Source of the DNA: Corynebacterium tuberculostearicum
Lineage (GTDB): Bacteria > Actinomycetota > Actinomycetes > Mycobacteriales > Mycobacteriaceae
Assembly (NCBI RefSeq): GCF_030503735.1
Contig: NZ_CP073096.1
Coordinates: forward strand, 1,860,001-1,924,000
Direction: 5' to 3'
Length of the DNA: 64,000 bases
Shown here: positions 1-7,921 of the stretch, in pieces
Numbering within the stretch: the stretch's first letter is position 1
How the letters are laid out: the number at the start of each line of letters is the position of its first letter
The notes under the pieces: generated by a model
The model's input: only the letters and a program-made list of their open reading frames with translations
Database searches by the model: none
What the model was told of the DNA's origin: nothing
Translations under genes and position numbers: made by a program

Positions 1-191
1 TGTTCGCCGTGACCATGCACGTGGTGGTCTTCGTCCAGGGCGGAGTGCGGGTGATCGTGGGGCATCGCCTGGCCGTGGGTGTCGGGATCTGCGTGGTGTT
101 CGTGGCTGGCATGATCTGGGTGGTGGGTGTGGTCTGTTTCCGGAGCGGGGTGATCACCATGGTGATCACCGGAATGGTGGGGAGTGCTCAT
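1..191 (-). CDS. Copper-translocating P-type ATPase, N-terminus only (cut by window edge)
   Basis: Only the first 63 codons are present; the gene continues beyond base 1. The visible part is extremely His/Asp-rich, with repeated HH, DHH and HEHH groups and no transmembrane segment yet. That is typical of the cytosolic metal-binding tail of CopB-type heavy-metal ATPases that pump copper out of the cell. The ATG at 189-191 is preceded on the minus strand by a GAAAGGAA ribosome binding site. It lies 51 bases downstream of the HMA chaperone gene on the same strand, so the two probably form one copper-inducible unit. The catalytic DKTGT and CPC motifs are outside the window, so the ATPase call is an inference from composition and context. 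Confidence 0.6.
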   Translation of the reverse strand, partial: MSTPHHSGDHHGDHPAPETDHTHHPDHASHEHHADPDTHGQAMPHDHPHSALDEDHHVHGHGE

Positions 192-242
192 GACGTTCCT
201 TTCGCTCAACCCGGTCGGGATCGAGATGATGGGTAAGACTGA

Positions 243-569
243 TCAGGATAAGACGGTGTAGCCGGCCTCCTCGATGGCCCGGCAAACCATCTCCGGAGGT
301 ACGACACCGGTGACCGTGACGGTGGAAACTCCACCAGCAGCGAGATCAATCTGGACGTCGTCGACCTGGGGGAGGGCCTGAAGGGCCTGGGTCACGCTTT
401 TCGCGCAGTGCCCGCAGGTCAGGCCGGTGACCTGGTAGCTAGGGGAGGACCCTCCTGCTGACGAGTCGCTGGCGGCAGGGATGGAGGCGGTGTCGGCACG
501 TGAGGCAGGTCCGCAACAGCTGCAGCCGTGGGAGGCCATCGGCAAGAGGCGGGGCGGGGAGGTGATCAT
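243..569 (-). CDS. Small heavy-metal-associated (HMA) copper chaperone
   Basis: A 108-residue protein with an HMA domain (about residues 45-108) carrying the copper-binding motif GLTCGHC, which uses two cysteines to hold Cu(I) and hand it to a P-type ATPase. The N-terminal 40 residues hold a second Cys cluster (GCSCCG near residue 16) that is not part of the usual ~70-residue CopZ fold and may add a metal site. The ATG at 569 has an AAGGAG ribosome site 7 bases upstream, which favours it over the internal Met before SHGCSCC. Upstream lie two CsoR-type palindromes; downstream is the ATPase gene. Function from family knowledge; the operon is inferred from spacing. Confidence 0.85.
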   Translation of the reverse strand: MITSPPRLLPMASHGCSCCGPASRADTASIPAASDSSAGGSSPSYQVTGLTCGHCAKSVTQALQALPQVDDVQIDLAAGGVSTVTVTGVVPPEMVCRAIEEAGYTVLS

Positions 570-617
570 GGGAAAGCTCCTTCGGTTCGGTGGGGTGCGG
601 CGATGCCGCTCTCTAGC

Positions 618-637
618 GCATACCCCCCTGGGGCATA
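618..637. promoter_or_regulatory. CsoR-type copper operator, copy 1 (imperfect)
   Basis: A GC-cored palindrome, CATACCCCCCTGGGGCATA, resembling the TACCCC-n-GGGTA operators bound by CsoR/RicR copper repressors in Actinobacteria. It lies about 50 bases upstream of the chaperone start. No csoR gene is inside the window. Confidence 0.6.
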
Positions 638-646
638 TTCCCTAGC

Positions 647-667
647 GTATACCCCCCCGGGGTATAT
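647..667. promoter_or_regulatory. CsoR-type copper operator, copy 2 (perfect arms)
   Basis: TATACCCC-CCC-GGGGTATA at 648-666 is a perfect 8-base inverted repeat, 29 bases from copy 1 (about three helical turns). It is placed to repress the minus-strand chaperone/ATPase unit. Confidence 0.65.
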
Positions 668-712
668 TTTCAAGGGGTGAAGGGCACGGCCCTCACGCGG
701 GGCAGGGTGTGG

Positions 713-1840
713 TCACCGAGCAGCCTCGTCACTGTCGGGAGGGGACAGCGGGAGGCGGAGGGCAAACACCGCTCCGCGACCGGGTCCGGGGGAGGTGGCG
801 GTGAGAGTGCCGCCGTGAGCCTCGATCAATGCCTTGGAGATGGTCAGACCGATACCGGCCCCGCCGTTGTCCCGGCTGCGGGCGGCATCCCCCCGGTAGA
901 AGCGTTCGAAGATGTGTCCGAGCTGGTCAGGCGGGATGCCCTCGCCGTCATCGGCGACGTGGATGAGCGCGGTGGACGCCCCCTGTCGGTGGACGCTGAT
1001 CCGGACCTGCCCGCTGGCCGGGGTGTGCCGTAGCGCGTTCGACAGGAGATTGCTCATCACCTGGCCGAAGCGTTGCCGGTCCACGAGCACCCGGGCGGTG
1101 TCCGTAATGGTCTCGACCTGTAAATCGACGCCTTTGTCAGCATAAGCTTCCCCCGCGGCAGCAGCGGCGGTATGGAGCAGATCCCCGAGCCCTTCCTCCG
1201 CCAGGTCCAAATCGATCCGGTGTTCCTGGGCCCGGGAGACATCGTCGATGTCTTCCATCAACCGGGTCAGGCGGGTGAGTTGGTCAGCCATGATCGTGTG
1301 GGTGGCATTATTCCAGTCCACGACCCCGTCCTGGAGACCATCGAGGTAGACCGTGAGCACCGATAAGGGGGTGCCCATTTCGTGGGCCAGATCAGAGAGC
1401 ATCTGGCGGCGGACCTGTTCGGTGTGTTCCAGCCGGTCGGCCATGGTGTTGAAAGCATGCGCCAGGGTGGTGACCTCGGGGCCTGCTTCTCCGGCGGGCA
1501 CGCGGATACGGGAGTTGCCGGCCGTCAGGCTGGTAGCGGCGTGGGTGAGATCCTGCAGGGGAGTGCGCAGACGACGCGATAACCACAGGCTGGCCAGCAG
1601 GGCGCTGATCAAGGCGGTGGGCAGGGCGACGGCCAGGGTGATCAGGTTGGCGCCCCGGTAGGCCTGCTCGGCATGGAACAGCTCCAGCGAGGGGTCCTCC
1701 CGGCCGGTCATCAACATATGATCATGGAACAGGGTCGGACCCACCATCGTGGCCACGGCCGCGGCCACCAGCAGGCTAATCACCACGACCAACACCTGGG
1801 CGGCCAAGAAGCGGAAGGTCAGGCCGGGTCCGTGATTCAT
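713..1840 (-). CDS. copS: Copper-sensing sensor histidine kinase CopS
   Basis: A 375-residue membrane histidine kinase that senses extracytoplasmic copper and phosphorylates CopR. Two membrane segments (about residues 8-30 and 63-86) flank a short external loop. A HAMP linker follows, then the H-box LAHEMGTPLSVL, the N-box SNLLSNALRHTP, the G1 box DDGEGIP and a glycine-rich G2 region near 340. The start overlaps the copR stop (ATGA type), so the two are translationally coupled. The identity rests on the family signature and on the neighbours CopR and CopO, an arrangement like the C. glutamicum copRS-copO locus; the histidine kinase call itself is certain. Confidence 0.85.
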   Translation of the reverse strand: MNHGPGLTFRFLAAQVLVVVISLLVAAAVATMVGPTLFHDHMLMTGREDPSLELFHAEQAYRGANLITLAVALPTALISALLASLWLSRRLRTPLQDLTHAATSLTAGNSRIRVPAGEAGPEVTTLAHAFNTMADRLEHTEQVRRQMLSDLAHEMGTPLSVLTVYLDGLQDGVVDWNNATHTIMADQLTRLTRLMEDIDDVSRAQEHRIDLDLAEEGLGDLLHTAAAAAGEAYADKGVDLQVETITDTARVLVDRQRFGQVMSNLLSNALRHTPASGQVRISVHRQGASTALIHVADDGEGIPPDQLGHIFERFYRGDAARSRDNGGAGIGLTISKALIEAHGGTLTATSPGPGRGAVFALRLPLSPPDSDEAAR

Positions 1841-2559
1841 GGCTGCCCCACCCGGTAGCCCACGCCACGCACGGTGTCGATAAACCCCCGGCCCCGGGTG
1901 TCGGTGCCAAGCTTGCGACGCAAGTGGCCGATGTGGACATCGACGATACGTTCATCACCGACCCAGGTGGTATCCCAGACCTCGGTGACCAGGTCGTGGC
2001 GGGTCAGCACCTGGCCGGGGCGCACGGCCAAGGCAACCAGCAGCTCGAACTCCGTGCGAGTGAGCTCCACGGTCGTCTCCCCCACCCGCACCTCATGGGC
2101 GACGGGGTCAAGGATGAGGTCACCAACGATCAAGGGGGTGGTCACCTGCGGTGGGGTGATGCTGGTGCGCGGGCGGCGCAACACCGCATGCACCCGGGTC
2201 ACCAGTTCCCGGATGCTAAAAGGTTTGGTGATGTAGTCATCCGCCCCCAGGGTCAAACCGCTGATCTTGTCGTCCTCGCTGCCACGCGCAGTGAGCATGA
2301 GGATGTAGCAGTCCGAGAAGGTGCGGATCCGTCGGCACACCTCCAGGCCGTCGAGTTCGGGCAGCCCCAGATCCAGCACCACAACATCGGGGGAAAAGCG
2401 ACGGGCCTCGTCCATGGCCTGGGTACCGGTGTGCGCCTGGCGGGTATCGAAGTCGGCCCGGATGAGGTAGGAAGCCACCATCTGAGCCAGGGGTTGTTCA
2501 TCATCGACGACCAGCACCCGCCCCGGGGGCGTGGCGGTGGTCGGTGTGCGGTCAGCCAT
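1837..2559 (-). CDS. copR: Copper response regulator CopR (OmpR family)
   Basis: A two-domain response regulator. The receiver domain (about residues 12-125) has the acidic pair VVDDE, the phospho-acceptor Asp in VLDLGLPELDG and the conserved Lys in ITKPF. The C-terminal winged-helix domain ends in GVGYRVGQP. I use the ATG at 2559 (MADRTPTT) rather than the longest frame at 2676, because the extension would run through the CopR tandem repeat and has no family counterpart. It should activate the divergent CueP-like/multicopper-oxidase genes and its own operon through the 2619-2638 repeat. Confidence 0.88.
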   Translation of the reverse strand: MADRTPTTATPPGRVLVVDDEQPLAQMVASYLIRADFDTRQAHTGTQAMDEARRFSPDVVVLDLGLPELDGLEVCRRIRTFSDCYILMLTARGSEDDKISGLTLGADDYITKPFSIRELVTRVHAVLRRPRTSITPPQVTTPLIVGDLILDPVAHEVRVGETTVELTRTEFELLVALAVRPGQVLTRHDLVTEVWDTTWVGDERIVDVHIGHLRRKLGTDTRGRGFIDTVRGVGYRVGQP

Positions 2560-2618
2560 AGACCCCAGTATCGCTCCGGCCAGGGGGGAATACCACCCTC
2601 GCTCAGTACCCGGCGGGG

Positions 2619-2638
2619 AAATCTTCATCAAATCTTCA
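2619..2638 (-). promoter_or_regulatory. CopR binding site (perfect 9-bp tandem repeat)
   Basis: On the minus strand this reads TGAAGATTT-GA-TGAAGATTT. From memory it is identical to the tandem repeat described for CopR of C. glutamicum. It lies in the divergent intergenic region 60 bases upstream of copR and about 325 bases upstream of the CueP-like gene, so it could serve both directions. Confidence 0.8.
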
Positions 2639-2963
2639 AACATCACCCTTCGACCGCCGTCACCACTGTGCCCCACCCCGGGCCGGCGGCATCGCCTCCC
2701 CTGGTCGGTTCAGCAGGCGCCACCAGGGATTTCACTGCCTGCACCGCATACCCAGGGCGGGTAGAAGGACATCGCCCACGGCTGTGGGGTGGTGTTCCGG
2801 TGGTGACCCAGCCCACCGAATTCACCCCTTTTTCGCCCTGTTATAAGGCTGCGAGCAGGGTTTTTGAATTCCAGTCCGTCAGGCACCCGTGCTAGATAAA
2901 GGTATGGCATCGACCTTGAGGCGGTGTCTTCTTATGGCCTTACCACGATCCAAGGAGATTGAC

Positions 2964-3539
2964 GTGAAACGAGCAGCGATCGCAGCCGCCACCCTTGCCC
3001 TTGCCCTCACGGGGTGTTCGGCCGCCGACCCGGAACCCACCGCCGACAGGACGGTGTCCCAGGATACATTCCTGACTACCCATGGCCTGGCCGACATGGA
3101 CCCGGTGGAGATCATTGATCACCTCGACCGGCAGAAGGTCACTGAGCGTCCCACGGATCTGATCGCCTCAGTACGTGCCGATGAACTGCTGCTCTCGAGC
3201 GATGACCAGGAAGTTGTGCTCGATCTTCCCGACAATCAGACGTATGTCTCGATCGCACCCTATCTCACCTCCACCCACGACTGCTTCTACCACAGCCTCA
3301 CGACCTGCCAGGGGGAGCTCGACAATGAGGATATCCAGGTCACGATCACCGATGAGGCGACCGGTGAGGTGCTGGTGGACGAGACGACAACCACCTTCGA
3401 CAACGGGTTTATTGGCTTCTGGCTTCCCGATGATGCCACCGGCCAGATTGAGGTCAGCTACCAGGGCCATACCGGCACCACGGAGTTTTCCACCGCTGAC
3501 GACGGTGCCACCTGTGTCACAGACCTGCGCCTGACGTAA
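2964..3539 (+). CDS. CueP-like copper-binding lipoprotein
   Basis: A 191-residue exported protein. From the GTG at 2964 (AAGGAG at 2952-2957) it starts with KR, a hydrophobic stretch and the lipobox LTGC, so it should be anchored to the outer face of the membrane after Cys lipidation. The core holds DCFYHSLTTCQGEL, the Cys/His signature of the CueP family of extracytoplasmic copper chaperones. Its stop codon is 71 bases from the multicopper oxidase start, so the two are probably co-transcribed under CopR. The longer in-frame start at 2889 would bury the signal peptide and is rejected. The CueP call rests on one motif plus context. Confidence 0.75.
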   Translation: MKRAAIAAATLALALTGCSAADPEPTADRTVSQDTFLTTHGLADMDPVEIIDHLDRQKVTERPTDLIASVRADELLLSSDDQEVVLDLPDNQTYVSIAPYLTSTHDCFYHSLTTCQGELDNEDIQVTITDEATGEVLVDETTTTFDNGFIGFWLPDDATGQIEVSYQGHTGTTEFSTADDGATCVTDLRLT

Positions 3540-3610
3540 TGGCTCAGCAGGATCCTCACCTGCGCCTGTCTCCCGTGTCACTGAAATCTAGCACCAAGGA
3601 AGGTCAAATC

Positions 3611-5092
3611 ATGATGAACGCGTTTTCCCGACGACAGTTTCTGCTCGGCGGGCTCGTCCTCGCCGGTACCGGGACCGTGGCCGCCTGCACCAGCGACCCT
3701 GGACCCGCTGCCTCGGCACCAGGTTCCTCTCTTCGCCCCACTCCCACCCCCACTGCGCTCGGTGAGCCGACGGTGCGCCGGACACTGAACGCCCGGCCCC
3801 TCTCTCTGGATATCGGCGGCATCGAAGCCAAGACGTGGGGATACGTCTCTGACACCGGGGATGCGGCCATTGAGGCCACCGCCGGCGACGTCCTCCAGGT
3901 CGATATCACCAATGAACTGCCTGAGAGCACCTCCATCCACTGGCATGGCATCGCACTCCACAACGCAGCCGACGGTGTGCCCGGCATGACCCAGGACCCC
4001 ATTGAACCTGGCAAGTCTTTCTCCTATGTTTTTGAAGTCCCCCACGGTGGCACCTACTTCTACCATTCCCACTCCGGCCTGCAGCTTGATCGCGGCCTCC
4101 ACGCCCCACTGATCATCCGTGACCCGCAAGACGCTGAGGACCAGGACGTCGAGTGGACCATCGTGCTCGACGACTGGGTCGATGGCATTCAGGGCACTCC
4201 CGACGATGAGCTCGACAAGCTCACCGGAATGGGTTCGGGCGACCATAACGGGAAGAAGGGGATGGGAGGCCACGGCCATATGATGCACGGCACCCCGGAC
4301 CGGGTACTGGGCGGGGATGCCGGCGATGTGATGTATCCGCACTACCTCATCAACGGACGTATCCCCCGTGCTCACCGGACCTTCGAGGCTCGCCCGGGCG
4401 ACAAGGCCCGCCTGCGGTTTATCAACTCCGGCGGTGACACCATCTTCAAGGTGGCCCTCGGTGGCCACCGCATGACCGTCACCCACACCGACGGCTTCCC
4501 TGTCCAGCCCCGGGAGACCGAATCGATCTACCTGTCGATGGGCGAGCGTGTCGACGTCGAGGTCATCCTCGACGACGGCATCTTCCCGCTCACGGCTTTG
4601 GCGGTGGGTAAGGATGACCGCGCCTTCGCCGTCATCCGCACCGCCGGCGGCCAGGCCCCCCACCCCGATGTCGACTTCCCCGAGTTGTCGTCCACCGGAC
4701 TGCTTCTGTCCTCCCTGAAGCCAGCAGACCGTGCACTCCTGCCCGAGGACACACCAGACCGAGAAGTCAGCATCGACCTGGGCGGGCAGATGATGCCGTA
4801 TGAATGGAGCATTCTCACCGACGGCCAATCCTCCTCCGCGACCGTGCAGGAGGGCCAGCGCCTGCGGATGGTCATGCGCAACAGGACCATGATGCCCCAT
4901 CCCATGCACATCCACGGCCACACGTGGGCGCTGCCCGGCAGCGACGGGCTACGCAAGGACACCGTCCTTCTCCGCCACGGTGAAACCATGATCGCCGACC
5001 TGATCGCTGACAACCCCGGTGAGTGGGCATTTCACTGCCATAACGCCTATCACATGGAAACCGGGATGTTCAGCTCGCTTCGCTACGAGTAA
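3611..5092 (+). CDS. copO: Tat-exported multicopper oxidase (CopO/CueO-like)
   Basis: A 493-residue multicopper oxidase that oxidises Cu(I), and possibly other substrates, outside the membrane. The twin-arginine motif SRRQFLLGG followed by a Cys-containing hydrophobic segment (TVAACTS) predicts Tat export, perhaps as a lipoprotein. All four copper motifs are present: HWHGIAL and FYHSHSG in the first cupredoxin domain, HPMHIHGHTW and HCHNAYHMETGM at the C-terminus, the last holding the T1 Cys-His-Met ligands. A Met/His-rich patch (HGHMMHG, near residue 220) is typical of copper-tolerance oxidases. The ATG at 3611 follows an AAGGAAGG ribosome site. Downstream is only a short GC hairpin (5124-5138). 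Confidence 0.9.
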   Translation: MMNAFSRRQFLLGGLVLAGTGTVAACTSDPGPAASAPGSSLRPTPTPTALGEPTVRRTLNARPLSLDIGGIEAKTWGYVSDTGDAAIEATAGDVLQVDITNELPESTSIHWHGIALHNAADGVPGMTQDPIEPGKSFSYVFEVPHGGTYFYHSHSGLQLDRGLHAPLIIRDPQDAEDQDVEWTIVLDDWVDGIQGTPDDELDKLTGMGSGDHNGKKGMGGHGHMMHGTPDRVLGGDAGDVMYPHYLINGRIPRAHRTFEARPGDKARLRFINSGGDTIFKVALGGHRMTVTHTDGFPVQPRETESIYLSMGERVDVEVILDDGIFPLTALAVGKDDRAFAVIRTAGGQAPHPDVDFPELSSTGLLLSSLKPADRALLPEDTPDREVSIDLGGQMMPYEWSILTDGQSSSATVQEGQRLRMVMRNRTMMPHPMHIHGHTWALPGSDGLRKDTVLLRHGETMIADLIADNPGEWAFHCHNAYHMETGMFSSLRYE

Positions 5093-5180
5093 CCCCCACA
5101 GCAGGGTTGAGTGCCGAGGTGGGCGGGGGTGTCCCCCGAGTAGCGAACACGGCGTTGGTGTCAGGGTTGAGCAATGTGTG

Positions 5181-5305
5181 CTAGGAGTCAACGGGATTGA
5201 AGTATGCGTCAGCGCGCACGGCAGCAAGTCCAATGATGCGGTCGTAGCGCTTGTTAAAGCCAGTGGTTTCGGTATCAATGACCGCAAAGACCAGCTTGCC
5301 CTGGG
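5181..5305 (-). pseudogene. Remnant of a DnaQ-like 3'-5' exonuclease gene
   Basis: In the minus frame ending at the TAG at 5181-5183, about 35 codons read PQGKLVFAVIDTETTGF and onward into NKRYDRIIGLAAVRADA. DTETTG is the ExoI catalytic motif of DEDD exonucleases (DnaQ epsilon type). There is a stop just upstream and no further domain, so this is a broken fragment without a start. It lies between the multicopper oxidase and an IS-split gene, which fits a decayed insertion hot spot. Confidence 0.6.
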
Positions 5306-5377
5306 GTTACCCCACTAAGGTCTATGCAGGACATCGTTTCTGCGACGCGTCTTCAACTAATGATGTTTGATAGAAAC

Positions 5378-5453
5378 ATGACTAACCCACACATCGAAGC
5401 CGCCAAAAGAGCCTCTCAAGTGTTGTACAACAGCGTCCTCAACGACCTCGACG
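5378..5453 (+). pseudogene. 5' fragment of an unknown gene split by the IS256-family element
   Basis: The frame from the ATG at 5378 (MTNPHIEAAKRA...) ends inside the 8-base target duplication. It continues in the same frame after the insertion at 6903, giving NDLDEDKAG across the join. Two earlier in-frame Met codons lie just upstream, so the true start is uncertain; the ribosome site is weak. Confidence 0.65.
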
Positions 5454-6902
5454 GAGAGTGTCCGATTCTTTGTGTGCGGAGGCTTGGTTTACAAGTAATC
5501 CGCGAATCGGTTGGGGTAAGCCACGGCTAGTTGGTTGATGGCTTGTTTCCACCCGGTGGCTTTCGCTCCTTCAATATAGCCGTTGCACTCAATGTTGCGC
5601 TTTGCTTTCTTCGCCCGCTGGGCAGCACGCTTGTCTTCGATGTTGCAGATCATCAGCCACAGCGTCTTCAGCGCCGCGGTATCGTTCGGGAATTGGCCCC
5701 GGTTACGGGTAGCTTTACGCAGTTCGGCGTTGAGCGATTCGATCGAGTTGGTGGTGTAGAGCACCCGGCGTGCCGCCGGTGGGAACTGCAGAAACGGTAC
5801 GAACCGCTCCCAGGCGTCGCGCCAGACTTTGACCGACTGGGGGTATTTCCGGCCAAGTTCACTGGCCTCGAAAGCATCCAGGCTGGCACGTGCGGTGTCC
5901 TCGTTAGCGGCTGTGTAGACCTCACGCAGCGCGCGGGAGACTGCTTTGCGGTCCTGGTAGGACACCCACCGGTTCGCAGCCCGAATCAGGTGCACAATAC
6001 AGGTCTGCACCATGGAATTCGGCCAGGTTGCCTCCACGGCTTCCGGCAGGCCTTTGAGCCCGTCACAGCACACGATAAACACGTCCTGGACCCCGCGGTT
6101 GGCCAGATCCGCACACACCGATGCCCAGAATGCGGCGCCTTCATTGTCCGCGATCCACAATCCCAGGATGTGCTTGATGCCGTCCATATCGACACCAACC
6201 GCCATGTAGCAAGCCTTGTTGACCACGCGGTGGCCGTCACGGATCTTCACGCGTAGCGCGTCGAGGAAGATCACCGGGTAAAACTCGTCGAGCTGGCGGT
6301 TTTGCCAGATCATGACCTCGTCCAAGACCGCATCGGTAATGGTGCTGATCGTATCCGGACTCATATCCACCCCAAGGGTGGTTGCGAGATGGTGCTGAAT
6401 ATCGCGCACGGTCATCCCACCGGCGTAGAGCGAGATAATCATGTCGTCGAGCTCTGTGAGCCGACGTGCACCCTTGGGCACCATCCGGGGAGTAAACGTG
6501 CCGGCACGATCCCTAGGCACGGTCACCTCAACTGCGCCGTAGCCAGAATTGACGGTCTTGATGTACGACCCGTTACGGTGATTATTCTCCTGTGTGGTTT
6601 CGACCTGGGATTTCGCTTTGCGGTCGCAATGGCCGTAGCCCAAGTGCGCATCCATCTCCGCCTTAAGACCAGCGTTGATCGATGCTTGCAGCAGGCCTTT
6701 GACCAGCTCGCTTGCATCATCAGCGGAGCTCGACAACTCGCTGATCAAGCTGGCGATTTCAGAACTTTCCATCAGCTTCTCGCTGATCTCGTTAACCCTC
6801 GCCGGGTCATGGTTTTTCTTCGGTGACACCGTAGTCATTATCGGTGAAACTCCTTCTAGATCAGAGCCTCACACACAAACTTCCTGACACCCTCCCTCGA
6901 CG
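5446..6902. mobile_element. IS256-family insertion sequence with target duplications
   Basis: The element spans 5454-6894 (1441 bp). Its ends are inverted repeats: left GAGAGTGTC...TTTGTGTG, right (reversed) GAGGGTGTC...TTTGTGTG. It is flanked by an exact 8-base direct repeat CCTCGACG at 5446-5453 and 6895-6902, the duplication size expected of this family. It carries a single intact transposase and has interrupted an ORF. The clean ends suggest a recent insertion. Confidence 0.9.
5489..6838 (-). CDS. IS256-family (mutator-type) transposase
   Basis: A 449-residue DDE transposase filling almost all of the element. The catalytic Asp residues are in VIFLDALRVK and VCCDGLKGLPEA, and the Glu in NSIESLNAELRK. 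An N-terminal DNA-binding part (about 1-110) precedes them. The ATG has an AAGGAG ribosome site within the right end of the element. Length and motifs are complete, so the enzyme looks active. Confidence 0.93.
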   Translation of the reverse strand: MTTVSPKKNHDPARVNEISEKLMESSEIASLISELSSSADDASELVKGLLQASINAGLKAEMDAHLGYGHCDRKAKSQVETTQENNHRNGSYIKTVNSGYGAVEVTVPRDRAGTFTPRMVPKGARRLTELDDMIISLYAGGMTVRDIQHHLATTLGVDMSPDTISTITDAVLDEVMIWQNRQLDEFYPVIFLDALRVKIRDGHRVVNKACYMAVGVDMDGIKHILGLWIADNEGAAFWASVCADLANRGVQDVFIVCCDGLKGLPEAVEATWPNSMVQTCIVHLIRAANRWVSYQDRKAVSRALREVYTAANEDTARASLDAFEASELGRKYPQSVKVWRDAWERFVPFLQFPPAARRVLYTTNSIESLNAELRKATRNRGQFPNDTAALKTLWLMICNIEDKRAAQRAKKAKRNIECNGYIEGAKATGWKQAINQLAVAYPNRFADYL

Positions 6903-7921
6903 AGGACAAGGCAGGTATCGGATGGATGACCGATCAAATCAATTGGAAGCACTCCGCGCTAATCGGCGAGTATCTCCTATCATCAATCAGCGGTGTCGAA
7001 ACCGCACTGTCCACCAGCGCATTGTGCAATGAAAAATTCAGAGAACTCGAACTCTCTCAGAATATGAAAATTGCCCATGTCCAGAACTCTGACCGTAGCG
7101 CGAAGGATCCAATTCCGCCAGAGTTGAGCACGGTCTTTCATTCACCAAACAACGAGCTGCTCCACGTATTTAAAGACCATTCACTCATCTCACTCGCACA
7201 AGCACTAGACCGGCTCGCAGCAGTCACAGTCGCAGTCGGCGGGTTCAAAGAAAAACTCCTCCATACCGACTGCGGCAGAATCTTAGATATCGCAGCCAAA
7301 GCTCACAAAAACGGGAAATCCGGCAACACACTTCGCCCAGGAATTTTTGCCGACGTCGGAACTGCCGGGAGACAAGAACAAAACAACCTCTTAGGACTAT
7401 TCCTAGACTGGCAAAGGCATGGTCCAGAAGATTGGCTCCCCTGGCTTCGGCAATATCGCAGCACAATTGTTCACCGCGCCCCATTCGTCAGCTGGATCGC
7501 TCATACGAAAGGTCCCCATCAAAATCCGGGTGAATCAGTCATTCGACCCTTTTATCTACAACCGGGGTGGGCAGAAAGCGAATCGATGTACCGAACTGCC
7601 CGAAAAGGAATCCAAGACCTCCTCCTTATGCAACCAGCTCACACGATCCTGAGCGGATTGACTGAATCTACCGCACGGTATTGTCATTCAGTTCTCCGCT
7701 ATGCCAATGAGCTTTGGAGTAAACGACGCGCGAACCCCGAACTTATCGTTCAATCCGCCGGAATGTGGCCAGAGCTGGAGTCCTCGAGCAAGCTTTCATT
7801 CAAGGGATACAGCCCAAATCTCAAGATGGTCGGAAATTTTCTCGCTATCAACCCAGACCGAGTGAAAAGACTAAAAGCCACGCGACTCCTAGATCGTCCA
7901 GCTGATAAGTGGCGTTCTTAA
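6895..7921 (+). pseudogene. 3' part of the IS-split unknown protein (possible HEPN-type)
   Basis: About 340 codons, open from the IS end; the first Met is at 6926. Joined to 5378-5453 and removing one target duplication, the original protein would be 364 residues. I do not recognise a named family. It is soluble and has no signal peptide. The segment LRQYRSTIVHRAPF (about residue 200 of the intact protein) has the R-x4-H spacing of HEPN RNase motifs, in a context of helical segments. Its position beside a type I RM operon would fit an abortive-infection protein, but that is inference. The 3' part could still be translated from 6926. Confidence 0.6.

Noticed and set aside
1..236. 75-residue plus-strand ORF at 9-236
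   Set aside because: Antisense of the His-rich copper ATPase start; its Val-rich composition is the mirror of His codons.
1924..2895. 323-residue plus-strand ORF opposite copR
   Set aside because: It is the antisense of copR, His/Gly-rich without any motif or ribosome site; GC-rich codon bias opens antisense frames.
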